Assembly (NCBI GenBank): GCA_022835595.1
Contig: BQUP01000009.1
Span: 914,512-978,511, forward strand
DNA from: Cystobasidium ongulense
Taxonomy: Eukaryota; Basidiomycota; Cystobasidiomycetes; Cystobasidiales; Cystobasidiaceae
DNA: 64,000 nt
Direction of reading: 5' to 3'
Part shown: positions 33,107 to 48,815 of the stretch, piece by piece
Numbering within the stretch: the stretch's first letter is position 1
How the letters are laid out: every line of letters starts with the position of its first letter
Notes under the pieces: model-generated
The model's input: the letters and a program-made list of their open reading frames with translations, nothing else
Told to the model about the DNA's origin: nothing
The model's database searches: none
Position numbers and translations under genes: made by a program

Positions 33107-33793
33107 GGTGAGGAGGAGGGCTTTGTCGACCGTCTTGAAAGTCTCTTTATACTCTCCAAAGCCCTGCGCAGCAGCGTGTGTGTCACTACTGCACTGGCAG
33201 CATCTACGCGGGCCGCCTTTGCTCTGGGCTGGTTGCTTCTCTCCAGCGGTCCGCCAATCCGCCGCTTGACTACTGCCGACTCTACTCTGGCAGTGCTAAT
33301 CCAACCTCGTACACTGTTCAGTCAACTCTTGAAGCTTCTTCTCTTCCCCGGTTCTTTTCCTGACAGCTGCCCAGTGATCGAGCCAACCGAACCGGCATGT
33401 AATTATGAGCCTGACAGGTCTGACAGATCCAGTCAAAGTAAGTTGGCTTGAACTTTGGCTGTGAATAAACACTGCTGTACACTATTTATCCGCCTGGTTC
33501 AATCCATGTCAGCTCTTCAGCTCTTCAAGCAGCGCGTCGCGTCTTCGTGCCTGCGTAGTGTTGCTACGATACAGTGCACCGCCACAGATAATTTAGTATA
33601 TAATTTACAATCTCGAATTTACTGCGAGGGAGGCGTGCTGATCAGATATCGTGTTCGGATGGTGTTTCGCACTTCAAATACTGACTACTGTCGAACGGAC
33701 ACTGCCATGGTAATTTATGCTACAAGTCTGGAGGGAGGTTTACTGGAGGACAGAGAGAAGAGTTCAAACACACACACCACGTAGACAGACCCT
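33107..33793. other. Spacer between TMBIM 3' end and CMT1-like promoter
   Basis: About 690 bp, GC-rich on the left (CMT1-like 5' side) and AT-richer on the right. Open frames are short and unremarkable. No element was identified. Confidence 0.45.
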
Positions 33794-34763
33794 CTAATCA
33801 TCACTCCTGGACAACAGGTTCAACAGATTGATAAAGATGTTCAGCGAGTCGAGGTAGAGAGAGACCACCCCTAGTATCCAGTCGTCCGGAGATAGACGGC
33901 GTAGTATCACCTGCGTGTCAACAACGAGCAGGCCGGAGAAAAGGAGCACTCCAAACGCCGAGTATACAATGCTGATGGTGCTTGAAAAGGGAAAGAAGAT
34001 GGCTGCGAGTCCGACGAGGATGAATGCCCACAGTCCGGTAAACAGCCATCCTTGCATGGAAGTGAGATCGTATCTCGTCTGCATCGCAAACAGAGTGAGG
34101 CCGAGGACCAAGAAGGTGCAGATAACGAGAGCTAGGAGGACCGTCGAGGCATCGTAGAATGTCACGATGGAGCCGACAGACAGAGATTCTGACAGAGTGA
34201 ACGCTCCTAGCAGGAAGAGGTTCAAAGGATGCTTTTGTCGCCAGACGAAGAGGGCGCCCATGGAAGCTAGAGCTCCTAGCAGAGGGACCCAGAAGCACCA
34301 GGAATGTGTCTGGACGTATAGCTTTGCATGTGGACTCGTATAGATTGCCCATCCGACGACCGCAGTACCGAGGATCTGGAGGAACAGGGCGCTGTAGACT
34401 TTGAGGATAAAGGCGTGCCTGATCTGGATGCTGCTGCTGGCCACGGATACGCCAAACTCAAAGTCGTCGAGCTCGTCAGAGTAGCCCGCTCCGTCGGCTG
34501 TTTCAAACAGCATGGTCATCGATGTCAGCCGTGATCCTCGAAGAAGCTCAAAGGCCAGCCAGCAACCACTCACGATGGCTCTGGCGGTACTGGCCGGCCA
34601 GCAACGGCTCGTAGACGCCATGCTGCGGCTGCTCTTGCTGCTGCTGCTGCTGCTGCTGCTGGTGTGCTCTCTTTGCTTGATTCAAGTCGACCTGGACGTC
34701 GTTGTGCACGTCGGTGTAAGCAGGCGGCGCCGTGTCGCGGAAGGGGCGAGACGAAGACGACAT
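33794..34763 (-). CDS. TMBIM / Bax-inhibitor-1 family membrane protein (Bxi1/TMBIM4-like)
   Basis: Multispanning pH-sensitive Ca2+-leak or stress protein family of ER, Golgi or vacuole membranes. The ATG at 34763 opens MSSSSRPFRDTAPPAYTDVH, then a nine-glutamine run (CTG on the + strand, about 34634-34660) and YEPLLAGQYRQSH. An intron joins to DGAGYSDELDDFEFGVSVAS and SSIQIRHAFILKVYSALFLQ, the family's entry motif. Seven hydrophobic segments follow, including TLSESLSVGSIVTFYDASTV and the late motif LYLDSLNIFINLLNLLSRSD before the stop at 33794. About 255 aa, complete. It is divergent from the MOV10-like helicase. Confidence 0.9.
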
Positions 34764-35106
34764 GGAGCGGCGATGTGTGCAGCAGAGCGAGCCTGTAGAG
34801 AGCGTGCCGAGTCGAGTCGAGTCGAGTTGGTCGGTGGGAGAGAGAACGCTGTCCATCTGAATCGACAGTGTCGCCTTCAGTCCACGCCAACCAACTCGAC
34901 GACAAGCTGGCAGCAAGATGGAGCGACGGCATGCACGACACGACACCCGGAGCACACCTGCCACGCTGCAGGCCCGCACGCTCTGAGCTGACCTGACCTG
35001 ACCTGACATGCAGGCGTCCTGCGCCGGCCGCCACCGTCTATGATAGCAGTGCATCAGCTATATCGTCGAACTCGACTGCATAGCACGCAGGGACGTAGAT
35101 CTGACA
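34764..35106. promoter_or_regulatory. Divergent promoter TMBIM / MOV10-like with short tandem repeats
   Basis: A 343-bp head-to-head spacer. It has a GAGTC pentamer array at about 34808-34826 and four exact CTGAC units at 34988-35007. Confidence 0.55.
34988..35007. repeat. (CTGAC)4 tandem repeat
   Basis: Four perfect CTGAC pentamers about 100 bp upstream of the helicase ATG. Confidence 0.9.
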
Positions 35107-38100
35107 ATGTCGCACATGGTGCGGCTCAACGACAATGGCTGGCCCGCCTTGGGGTCGCTCCCTCCATTTCGGCAGCACCAACCTATGCATCATGGACATC
35201 CCCAGCAGATGCAGTTAAACACCCTCCCCGAACCTGTATCCATCGCCAATCCACCGCCTGGCATCCCGCACGACATCTGGCATGGCTCACGCTCTCTCCA
35301 CACCCCGACGCCCCCGCTGCTTGCGCATCACCCGCGCCTCGCGGCCTCACGGGGTCCGCATATCACCCTCTCATCAACCCCTCCATCTGCACAAAGCCCG
35401 CAGCCTGACCTAGACAGGTTCGCCCCAGTCTATGTTCCGCTCTGGATGCGCCAAATTGCTGCTGCCGAGCCAGCCCGCATCATAAGGCACTCCAACCCGC
35501 CAGGGCAGAACGGACATGCCTTTGCCAAAGCAATCTTCCCAAAGACCCTGTATGAGGATATTAGGGAGGAAAAGATCAGAGCCGAGAAAGACATCATGAG
35601 CACTATCAACCTCGACCTGGATCAACTAGAAAAGCTCGACAATGTTAATATCGAGCCTCGCTACGCTTCTAAATTACTCAGCCTGCAGATCAAGGAATTT
35701 CACGCTCGAAAGTTGGATCTGGCAGCATCAACCTTATACAATGTCGAGATATCTCCAGCAACATTGGAGCAAGCTGGCACATGTGGCTTGTTCAAACTCG
35801 AAGCTCCGGAAATTAGAGAGGGCTACCCAATGCTCGATGTAAACGATGTCGTGTTTCTTCGACACCTTCGGGCCCATCCACAAGGAGGTTTGTTCTGGGA
35901 AGGCATTGTATACCTTGCCGAAATTCGGGCGATCAAGCGGTCCCAAGCTCTTGTGCTGATTCAAGGCCACTCACTCAATGGCATCGTCAAGGACGCACCG
36001 GAGCGCTTCATTGTAGGCTTCGAACCTCAGGGTAAGCATTTGAAGCTGCGTTCAGTGTATGAGAAGATACGAATGCCGTGGAGCTTTATTTGAAGAGTGG
36101 TTCTGGTTTCTGGAGGCTTCCCGTCACTGACATACAGTGCGTTATTTACCCTGTATGGTACAGGTCGACCGTACTACGCTGCTCGGGAAGCAACAATCAG
36201 TATCCAACATCACCTAAGGCAAGAGACCAGCCTGAATGCGGACCTTCGTCTAGGTCACAGCTGGCTGTTTCCGTCATTAAAGGACTACCTTAGACCGATG
36301 CCATCAAATAATGACCCTCCGCCGCTACCCTCGAGGTTAGAGTGGAAAGACAGGCATCTCAATCTCGAGCAGAAGGTGAGAACTAAGCAAAATATGATCC
36401 TCTAGTCCGCATACATTACCCTAGCGTGTACTCTCCCTAGTGCGATGACGTGACGACAATGTTCGAGCTTGGGAGCCACATAGGCTAACATCCCTTCTTG
36501 CTTGACTCAGACTGCAGTAACCTCGCTAGTCTATCATCGAAGAATACTCCCCTACTTAGTTTCCGGTCCGCCCGGCACTGGCAAGACGAAAACAATTGTT
36601 GAAGCTGTTCTTCAAATATTGAAAGCATACCCCTCCAGCTCAATTCTGCTGTGTGGCGCCTCAAACCCTTCCACCGACACACTCGCGTCAAGGTTATCAG
36701 CGCACCTCACTCCGAAGGAAATGTTTCGACTCAACGACGAGAGTAGGCCGTTCGACGAGGTCAGGGGTCAGCTCCTGCCATACTGTCGAATCATAGGGAG
36801 TCAGTTTGGCATCCCGGGATTTGCGTGAGTGTCATGCATGTCTTGCCACGTGAGATAAGTAATGTGCTGACCGGCAAGGTCCAGTACTCTTCGCAAATAC
36901 AAAGTCATAGTCACGAGCGTTCTGGATACGAGCGTCCTGACTAACTTCATGTTCACAAATGACGAGTTGGCGCGTCTAGAGCATAGCATTCTCTCCCATT
37001 GGGAGCCAGATACCTATAAACCAACGCACTATCACTTTGACTATTTCATATGCGATGAAGCTGCGCAATTAACGGAGCAAGACATGCTACCAGCTTTATC
37101 AGTGATGCTCCCGGCGACGTCAACTAGAACAGACTTCAATCACCAGACTCGTCGGCTTCCCCAGATCTGCCTGGTGGGAGATCCCCAACAGCTCGGCCCT
37201 TTTGTCACTAGCTCGGAAGCTCGGACAGCCGAGCTAGACCTGTCACTCCTCCAAAGGCTTTTCGAACGGCCGCTTTATAGAGAACATCCTGGCGCCCGGC
37301 CAAACCTCGAGAGCCGGCTCCTTCTGCCAATATCTATCGACAACGAAGCTACGGAAGAATCAGGCATCGATGCGCACGACCTGTCCGCTCCACTTTGCAA
37401 CCTTGTCAAGAACTACAGGTCACACATCGGTCTTCTCATGGTGCCCTCATCATCGTTTTACAACGATACGCTGCAACCTTGTGCCGCACCAGCGATTCAG
37501 AATACACCGCTACTGAACTGGCCTTTGCTCGTCAACAGAGAGTTCCCTTTATTGATCTGGCATACCGAAGGTACAGAGGACATGGTGGACGAAGGATCAA
37601 GCTGGTTCAACGATAACGAGCTTGCCAACGTGGTAAAATGTGTGATGGATCTTATTTCGGAATCTCCAAAATTCGCAAGCAGCGCCCCACTCAAGCCCTC
37701 TGAGATTAGCGTGATTTCACCCTTTCGAGAGCAGGTATGGAAAATCCGAATCAAACTCAGGTCCCTAGGTCTCGGCGAAGTCAATGTTGGGCGGGAGAGC
37801 GATATGCAAGGTGCCGAGAACAGAGTGATAATCATTTCTCCCGTCCGAACTTCTCTGCGATTCGTCTCGGATGATGTCAGAAGAAATCGAGGCCTGATCT
37901 TCGAACCTAAACGCTTCAACGTTGCTATTACGCGAAGCAAAGAATTGCTGATTGTAATCGGACACCTTCCCACACTTCGGGGAGACCCATTCTGGCGTGC
38001 TCTAATTCAACTAGGTATGAGGCGTGGCTGTTGCAAGGGAATAGACTCCAAGCAGCTCGCCAACTCTGAAGATGCAGCTCTAGGAATAGGTGCTCTCGAA

Positions 38101-38205
38101 GAGTTATACATGCACGGACAGATGCAGGGACGATGTGATACCGGTTCTGTCGCTCTTGCCGGGAGTGTTGCGCGTGCAGTACTGCGCGACGGCGTTGATG
38201 ATTGA
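35107..38205 (+). CDS. MOV10/SDE3-like superfamily 1B RNA helicase
   Basis: MOV10/SDE3 helicases act in RNA silencing and mRNA decay. The ATG at 35107 opens MSHMVRLNDNGWPALGSLPP; the first about 110 residues are Pro/His-rich. A beta-rich pre-helicase region follows, with GLFWEGIVYLAEIRAIKRSQ and APERFIVGFEP. After an intron comes LFTLYGTGRPYYAAREATIS. Helicase motifs: YLVSGPPGTGKTKTIVEA (I), CDEAAQ (II), CLVGDPQQLGPFV (III), NYRSHIGLL (IV), SDMQGAENRVIIISPVRTS (V, with MQGAE where QGQE is usual) and FNVAITRSKELLIVIGHL (VI). At least four introns; stop at 38203-38205. It ends 143 bp from the stop of the XMAP215 gene, tail to tail. The helicase is certain; assignment to MOV10/SDE3 rather than another UPF1-like branch rests on the pre-helicase region and motif II. 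Confidence 0.85.
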
Positions 38206-38348
38206 ATGGATATGTCAATCAGTCTTTGTTATGTAAGGTTTTATAAAACTTAGAAATTCCAGTTATGTTAGATCATAAACCCCGAATTAATGCTGGGTGA
38301 TATATACAACAACAAATCAACTATGTATGTCACATCACTGCACTATTA

Positions 38349-41300
38349 TTATCTGGCAACGTTCATTCGAGATACCCCAAACATTTGTTTTAAAGAGTCT
38401 AATCTCTCATCGTTCGCCTTTAACGACCCGGATACAACCCTGCTGCTTTCTCGAGCCGCAGAGATTGGGGATCTAGATGCGTGATCGCTGTCTTCCGTAT
38501 TTTCTCCACCGACCTTCGGGCTCGACGGAGCACTAGGGAAGAATGAGCTTGGTCGCGAGCTGGCTGGCGAAGCAGACACCATGTGTTCTCCGTTGCGCTC
38601 TGCTTCTTCTGCAGCCATGTTCGAGAGTGCGCGTCTCAGATACGATTGAAAGAAGGAACCCGTTGCTGCGATCCAGGTGTTGATCCTTGTCTCGGCTCTT
38701 CAGAAATGCAGGCAGTTAGTTAAGTGGATAACGGACTCTTCTAAAAAGTTATCGCTTACTCTGGGTGCTGCAATTTGAATTGGTACAGCTCAGCGATTCC
38801 CACTTTCGATGCTTGCGCATTTCCAATCTTATCAAAGATGTCCTTCAAGGCTAGATTCATCTCGATGTCATTCGACCGGGTCGGCGACATCACGGTACTG
38901 GCAGCACCACCAGCCGGTAGGCCATTGGCGCTTTCCTGATCTCCATGCTTGTCGCTTTCTGGACTTCTTCTCGATTGTCGAAACCTGCCGGACGACTGTG
39001 ATGGGGTCGCCATCGGTGCTGTCGAATTCGTGGTGGCTGATAGCGACTCGGAAACGGAACGAGAGTTGTTCAATAAGCGGAAAAGATACTGATAAACGAA
39101 AGAATTTTCTGCCTTGTCTAGGAGTGCAAGCTGCTCGTATACGGTATCGCCGTACGTTGCGACAACCTGCTGCAAGATAGTCTTGACTGTTCGTAGCGGC
39201 ATGTCACTCAGAGGGATGCCATCACTGGCGCGGCGTCGCCATTCCGCCGGAGGTATAGCTTGTAGAAACCGGTCGATGTCTAACAGAAGTATTCTTGGAT
39301 CAAGTGACCCATCTTCCAGGTTTTCCTTCACCGATTTGGATATTTTCCACAGGCACTACGGCGGTGAAAAGGAGTCAGGGACTTTTGTTCATTGCCCGGA
39401 ATCAGACGGGACATTGTCGCACCTTCATCACCAGTTCAGCATACTTTGCACGAGAAGACAACTCCTCTCCCCTCAGATCACGCAGATTCAAGGTGACCCT
39501 CTCAAGGATGAGGAACAGAGAGCTAAGGCCGAACCAATCAGTGAAGAACAACGGCGACATCCAGATTAAGGCTCACCCAAAGCAGGCACTGTTATCAGAG
39601 TTGTGGAATATGCGAATAAGAACCATGTTGAGAACCTTGGAGAGGCTGATAATCGCATCGCTTGCACCGCTGTCGGCCGTTTCCAAAAGGCGCTGAGTGA
39701 GTTCCCCAAGTAATGTCGCGAGAGCTGCTTTGGATACAGCTAGACTTAGTTCTCTATGGTCGAAGAAACCGCTCAGTGTCTGCATGAGATGCTTGCATAG
39801 TCGCAATAACGGCTGCGGTGTATTCTGATCGAGACCTTCGAACGCAAAAGCCATCTGCGCGCTCATTGCGCTGATCAACGGCGTAGCTTGGGTAATTAAA
39901 GCTTGACTGTCATCAACAATGGTTTTCTGGACCCGCTTCAACGCATCAACGCTTTCAGCAATATTACTGCTCTTGATCGCCCCAAATTGATCAATAGGCT
40001 CGAGGCTAACGGAGCGATCTCTCTGTGGATGTTGAGGCATGGGCTCGTCCATCATCATGTTTTGACGGGCAGGGATTGTTTGGAGCACTTCTGGCGAGTG
40101 ATGACTCGGGAGTTCTGTAGTCGTTCGAGTCGGTTGCCGGTGAGCTGGATCAAGGGGTGTAGGCAAAGCCGACATCCGCCGTTTTGTGGACGACAATGCA
40201 GGCAGACGAGACAATGTCGCACTGCCCCTTGTATTCGTTGGACGAGATTCTGAAGAAGCCAGACTTTGCCGGCTGCTAGAGCGCGTTGGTGTGCTGGTTG
40301 TTGTGGAATCGGTAGAAAGCAATCGTTCCGATAGATGGGTCCTCTTCAGTCTCTCGTCGAGCATTGTCTGCTCTCTAGGAGGCAGTTCTCCTAGATATCC
40401 GAATATGTCGTCTCCTACTTGCTTATAGGCCTCAGCAAGAGCTCCAAGAGCCGCGGACCGAGAAGAGGCATCTTTGTCTGTGAGCAGCGAAGCGATTTCG
40501 GGTAGTGCCTTTTTCGGTTGACAGACAGCGAGACCTTGACGTTGAATGAAGAAGCCTAATTCTTCAATGCTCTCTGCTCGGGTCCGTGCGACTCTGGCGC
40601 GACATCCATATTCGAGGAGCTGTGCGAATACCTTGCTTGATGGGTATATACTGCCGAAGGAACGAATAATAGCCCTTGTACGGGCGCGTATGGCTTCCTT
40701 GGGGTCGCCCAGCTACCATGGCAGCGGCACAATCAGCAATCTATTGGAGCCGGGCACAAAGCATTGCAATAGCCGTGGAAGACCGCTCACCTTGACAATG
40801 AGACTCGGCAGAAAAGATGTGGCCTCGTAATCCGACAAGTGATAGCACGCCAACAACATGACTCGGAAAAGCGCTTCGATAAGGTCCAGGCAGCACAGAA
40901 CGATACTCGTCGACTGATCGCACAGACGTATAGTAAGGTACTTAAGCACAAGGTCGCTGCTAGCCAGTAGCTGTGATCGCGTTTCTTGCTGTTCTGAAGT
41001 GCTAGCCTCGAGTTCGTCGTAATTGGCGGCTTGGGCGAAGGCGGCAAGCATAACGAGTGATGCCGCATGGTCTCGGTCACTATTGTGATCTCTACTGAAC
41101 ATAAGTTTCAATAGTTCTGGTGAGCCGTGCGGCATCATCTGCTGCTGTAGGTACTCCACCTGGTCAAGTCGAGCGGATCCATCAATTGTCCATTTGAGCG
41201 GACCGACCTCCCGAGCAGCCCGAGATTGCTTGCTGTTACTATCAGTGGTGCGGAAGAGTGGGACTCTTACGGGAGACTCCGGTGAGCTTCGAGCGTCGTT

Positions 41301-44300
41301 ATGCTTCGTCCTTGAAGGCTGTATTAAGCCCTCAGTCTCTTGTACACCTCTGCTACTGGAAGGCGTAAAAGCAGCATTCTTGGATATGGATGAACCCGGC
41401 CGAGAAGCAGGCGTAGGATCCCTGACAGTACTGCTGGCAGAAGGTGTAGCCTTCAAAGTTCGCGTGACGGCAGGCAGGCCTTTGCTAACGGCGGTCGTGG
41501 ACCCTCTCATGGAATTATTGATTGCCAGATTTTCCGAGGGTGCGGAGGCTGCTCGGGTTGAACTGCCTGCTGAGCTCACGGAGGGCTGAGCCGCATTCTT
41601 GGTAGCAGGTGCCGCTTTCGCTGTTTCCAGCATGGGTATGACCACGCTTCTGGAAGCTGGCTTCAATGAAGCTGCACGATCCGAGAGGCGGGAATATCCA
41701 ACACTTGAAATGATGTAGGGCAGCAGAGACTGTGCTGCTTTGCGAACATCGGTACTCTTGTCTTCGAGGCAGGTAATGATCGGTACAACTAGAGGAGTCA
41801 GATCGCTCTCGCCTTGAGCCTCTGCCAGCTTTCTAGACAGCCATGTCGCAATTTCGCTTCGTTGTAGCGGGTTGACCGGTTCGAGTCCAGCAGCAATTTG
41901 GGGGATCATACCTTCTAGCCCACATTGTTCCTCTATAGCATTGAGGGCGGCCAAAGCTGGCGCTCGTACAGTCGGTTTGGCGTCGGCAAGAATACCGCAT
42001 ATGGGGCCAACAAACAGTCGGGCAGAGCGATCGAAAGGTTTGCCCATGCCATTCGCGAGTCGGGCTATCACATCTAAAGCCAGTCCCTGGACTACTTTAT
42101 TGCTGTCCGGAAGGCGTTGCTTCAATGCATTGCCGAGTTCGCCTACGTCACATGGACTTGTTAGCTTTACGCACATCGGCCATAGGGACAATCATTGTCC
42201 CACCCAATGTCGGCTTCAGGCGAGAGTTTGCCTCGAGTATGCCTTGTATGCTCTCCAGAGCTTCTTTTCGCTGTTTCCAATTGGCATCACTCATCGATTT
42301 GACAATCGTCGAGCTGACCAGCTTATTGACATCTTGTCGAGGGAAAAGGTCTTCTAACGGGTCGCCTTGGCCCGTTTGACCTTTGCCGGAGGCGGCACTT
42401 GCTGCTTGCGCGTTGTCCGCCGATGATCTGGTCGGAGTCGGCGGCATCTCACCATTGACCTTTTCAAATTCGGCATCAATCGTAGATAAGAGAGTAGGGT
42501 TCAATTCCTGGACAAAGGCTTTGATGTCGGGACCGACAAATATTCGAAGAGTGACCAGCGCCTTCATGGCGCTCGTTCGAACACTTGCATTGGAGCTCTT
42601 TAATGCCGTCTTGAGGAACTCCACTAGCTCGCGCACTGCTAAGCCATTAACGCCAAAATCGCGTAATGCTTGTTCAATCCAATTCAAGGCTTCACTCTGG
42701 CTCTTCGGCGCCTTCTGTTTCGTCATAGAGTCGTAACCTGTAGGTAACTAAATGTGTGAGCTGGAAACTATGATTTAATATGCTCTGGAGAGAACGCACC
42801 TTGGCTGAGAACAAATTGCAACGAGAACCTTTCCGCATAAGCGATGAGTGCATCACCTGCCGGCTTCTTCAATTTGATGTCCCCCAGTTTGTCAGACAGC
42901 GGTCCGATAGTAAGAGCAGAGCACGCCCGTGTCCAAGTCGATGAAGCGACAGCCATGCTAGCGAAAAGGTTTGCCATTCTACCATAGATCTGAAAATTGC
43001 TCTCTTTCCAACCGGGAGTTTTGGCCAGTACCCGCGCGACCAACTCTGCTTCTGCTGTCTGCCCTTCACCCTCTATCCATGTTTGGAGACTCTCAACCGC
43101 AGCCAATCGAACTTTCCATGCTGAATCCTTCAGATCCGCTAGGATGGAGGCAGGTAGGACTGTCTCAGCTTGGACTTCGGCATCTTCCTGAGTGAAGCGA
43201 TACTTAAGTGGTTCCATCGGGGCCGGCTTGGCTGCGATGGTAGAAGCTTTCACATTGGCAGAGGGCTTAAATGTTGGACCGCTGGGAGCGGAAGCTTGAG
43301 CTGGTTTTCTCATTGAAGACAAGACAGGTGGTTTACGAGGTGTCGCACTCGCAGGTTTAGGTCCCAAGGTAGAGGCGGTTTGGGCATGCTGAGGCGTAGG
43401 CCGATTATTTTCTTTGTCACTTCCACTCGGCGACTGTGGTCCTCTGCCGGACTGTGATGCAAGAACCGGCTTGGTAGATGGGGCAGCAGTAGCTTTTCCA
43501 GGTGGTCTACTGGTCGCCGGCGCCGCAGCTGTACTTTTGCACTTTACTTCGGCCTTGTCTGCGAATTCCAAAACCTTTTTCTTCTTGATATCGTCCAGGG
43601 TGTCTAAGATTGCAGCCATAGGTCTATCGCCAACGATTTTCTGCAGGGTTCCTAAGCCTTCAGCGGCCGAGTCGCGAACAGGTCCGAAACTATCTTCCAG
43701 TCCCAGCAGCAGAGCATCGGCCAGGGGTTTCAGGTCTGTCTTGACGGACGGTGCAACTTTTGTTGAACGCAACGCTCTGACCAGAAAGCGGAAAGTCTGC
43801 TCTTTCACTTGAGGATTTTTGTGCTTTGCGAATATGGTCACATCCTCAGTGAGTTCTGATATGGTCACCTGCGGTATTGACGCATCATTCAGTTGATTAT
43901 TCGAAGAGAAGGAGGTACGATCAGTCAGTCGATAATTCGAACAGAAGGTGGTACGTGCGACCGGCTTACCGAATCGAAAATATTATCCAGGGCCGCAGCT
44001 AAGGCATCGATGACACTAGCTTTCTTTTCCTTGCACCGCTCGAGAACAGGAGGCATCACAACGGACTTGTACCGACCGAAATTCTGCCTTAAACCTTTAG
44101 CGAGGTGTTCGATACAGCCCGCAGCGCTGATCACACAGGCAATATTGGCATCTGGCATGCGACCAGCCAAAGCACGGACAAGGTCGTCATAGTTCCCGTC
44201 TTGAAGTCTCGGCGTCTTCTTAAGCACTTCAAGGAGCGGATCAAGGGCGAGTTCCTTCCTATCTTTCCACTTTGCCGAAGCGAGGTTGTCGTAGAAATTA

Positions 44301-45498
44301 GTAGGCAGCTTGTTCAGGATTTCTTGTGGTTCTGACAAGTCGTATGCATCTACGGGAGTATCGTCTTCAGGGGCTTCTGCGGATGGATCCTCACTGTGCA
44401 GGGATTCGGTATGATTTGCATTTAGCGAGGCCTCGGCCTCTTTCAGAACCTTTTCCCGTTGCTGAGCTCGAGTGAAGCGGGTTTGGCAGGCCTTCTCTTC
44501 TCCAGCGAATAGCTCTGCGAGTTCTTTCTGCTGTACGGGCTTGAGATCCGATAAGCTGGGGTCGAGAGCGGCTCCCAGCCATCTGTGAAGTTCTTGTACA
44601 AGTTGCGTTGCCTGGATGATGCCTAGCGTTAGTGTAGGGTGGTAGGAGAGCTTAACAGCACAATCCATACCTCGGCTCGAACGCCCTTGTCGGCATGGGC
44701 GAAAATAGAGGGAATAACCTTTAGGACCGGTTTGACGTTGACAACCTTGGTGCCGAATTGTCTGTGCGGTAAACGTTGTACTGGTTGGCAGGGTGTCAAT
44801 GGAACAGCTCAGACTGAGACTTACCTGACTACTTCTTTGATTACGAGAACAGCACCTGCAACCGCTTTTGGCTGCTTGCTCTTGAGACCTTCCATGCAGG
44901 CCTCAAAGACGGTCTCTGCATTGCCCTCGCATTCGACGAGAAGCAGGCATAGCTCTACGGCGGCCTTCTTGGAGCCAGCTCGAGCCGAGCCAAGGATGTT
45001 CTTCTCTACGAGGGCGGTTGTGAATGCGATTTTTGCAGCCGTTGCAGCAGGCCTCCCGCCAAACTCGACAAATGCGCAGGCGCATTGCAGACCTGTTTCC
45101 TGAGCCACTGCGTTTGCATCCTTGATGGCGGCGACTAGGATAGACGGGTCGCGCGAATAAGGCGAGAATTCGGGCGCGTCTTCGGCGATGCTAGTCTTGA
45201 ACGAGTGCTGCAGAGGTGGGTGTGTGTGTGCCAGTCAGCGGTCGGTCGTGGCTACTGCTCTTGTCGTGTCCTGCAGGCTGCAAAACAACACGGTCAAGCA
45301 GACTCACGACGAGCTCGGTGTACGCCGACACGCGCGCCTTCCAGTTCTGAGGAGAGTGACAGCAGACACGCGTCAGCTTGCTTGCTTGCTTGCTGTGCTC
45401 TTCCGCGAGCTGGCTGCTGCTGCTGCGTGCTCGCTGTTTACCTTGTGGTTCAGGCGCTCGTCGACACTCAGACGCGCAAAATCCTCGTCGCCCTCCAT
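38349..45498 (-). CDS. XMAP215/Dis1/chTOG-family microtubule polymerase, five-TOG long form
   Basis: Processive microtubule plus-end polymerase of kinetochores and spindle poles. The ATG at 45498 opens MEGDEDFARLSVDERLNHK, spliced to NWKARVSAYTELV, the start of TOG1. Further TOG starts: FYDNLASAKWKDRKELALDP (TOG2, about 44.3 kb), ASILADLKDSAWKVRLAAVE (TOG3, about 43.15 kb), TIVKSMSDANWKQRKEALES (TOG4, about 42.3 kb) and a fifth near 41.2-40.4 kb. Ser/Pro/Lys-rich linkers separate TOG2-3 and TOG4-5. The C-terminal domain resembles chTOG: LLLDIDRFLQAIPPAEWRRR, MPLRTVKTILQQVVATYG, ALKDIFDKIGNAQASKVGIA, ELYQFKLQHPE. It ends VSRMNVAR. About 2,000 aa over some 12 exons, far longer than ascomycete Stu2/Alp14. 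Starts 246 bp from DHX35, divergently. Confidence 0.92.
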
Positions 45499-45744
45499 CG
45501 GACGTGGATAGCAGCCAGGCTGGCAGTGCTGAGGCGAATGGCGATGCTGCGTCCTTCCTTGCTGCTGCCGTGGTTGATGCTTTCCGGTTCATGCAAGGCA
45601 GAGCGTCGATGGAGGGTAATCGACAAAGTCGACAAGCCAGCTCTTTCTCATTTCCGCCAACCGACTCCACCTCGGGCAGCACCTCGACTCGACTAGCTAG
45701 ATGGACCTGACGCTCCACTGACACTGACCCCGGTCCAGCTTCAA
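45499..45744. promoter_or_regulatory. Divergent promoter XMAP215 / DHX35
   Basis: A 246-bp head-to-head spacer between two start codons, GC-rich. No clear core element was seen. Confidence 0.6.
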
Positions 45745-48501
<2,757 letters not shown>

Positions 48502-48815
48502 TATGACATCTACATTTACTTCGACCCGGTCTATCGCCCAACGTGTACGTGGAAATCCGAACGTGCCGTTGCATTCTGCGCACACCTCGGCAATTTGAGA
48601 AGACAATCGGACAAGGGGTTCAGTCTAGCTTTCACCAACATTTGATACAGCTCGAAGCCGTGCAACAAAGACATCGCAACTATCGCTACAAGATATATCG
48701 GCAATCTATCATTGCTCCGACTCGACATTGCTTGAAGGCCGACCAAGCAGACCCAAAACCAACAGAGCGAACTTCGTAAAAGCGTCATTAATATGTCATT
48801 AATACTGAACCTACA
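48502..48815. other. Convergent 3' spacer DHX35 / Ser-rich gene
   Basis: About 314 bp between two stops. Antiparallel open frames of 78-85 codons lack features. No RNA gene seen. Confidence 0.45.

Noticed and set aside
34988-35007. Four CTGAC units as an array of branch points
   Set aside because: CTGAC resembles a fungal branch site, but no intron is placed here. A simple tandem repeat is the easier explanation.
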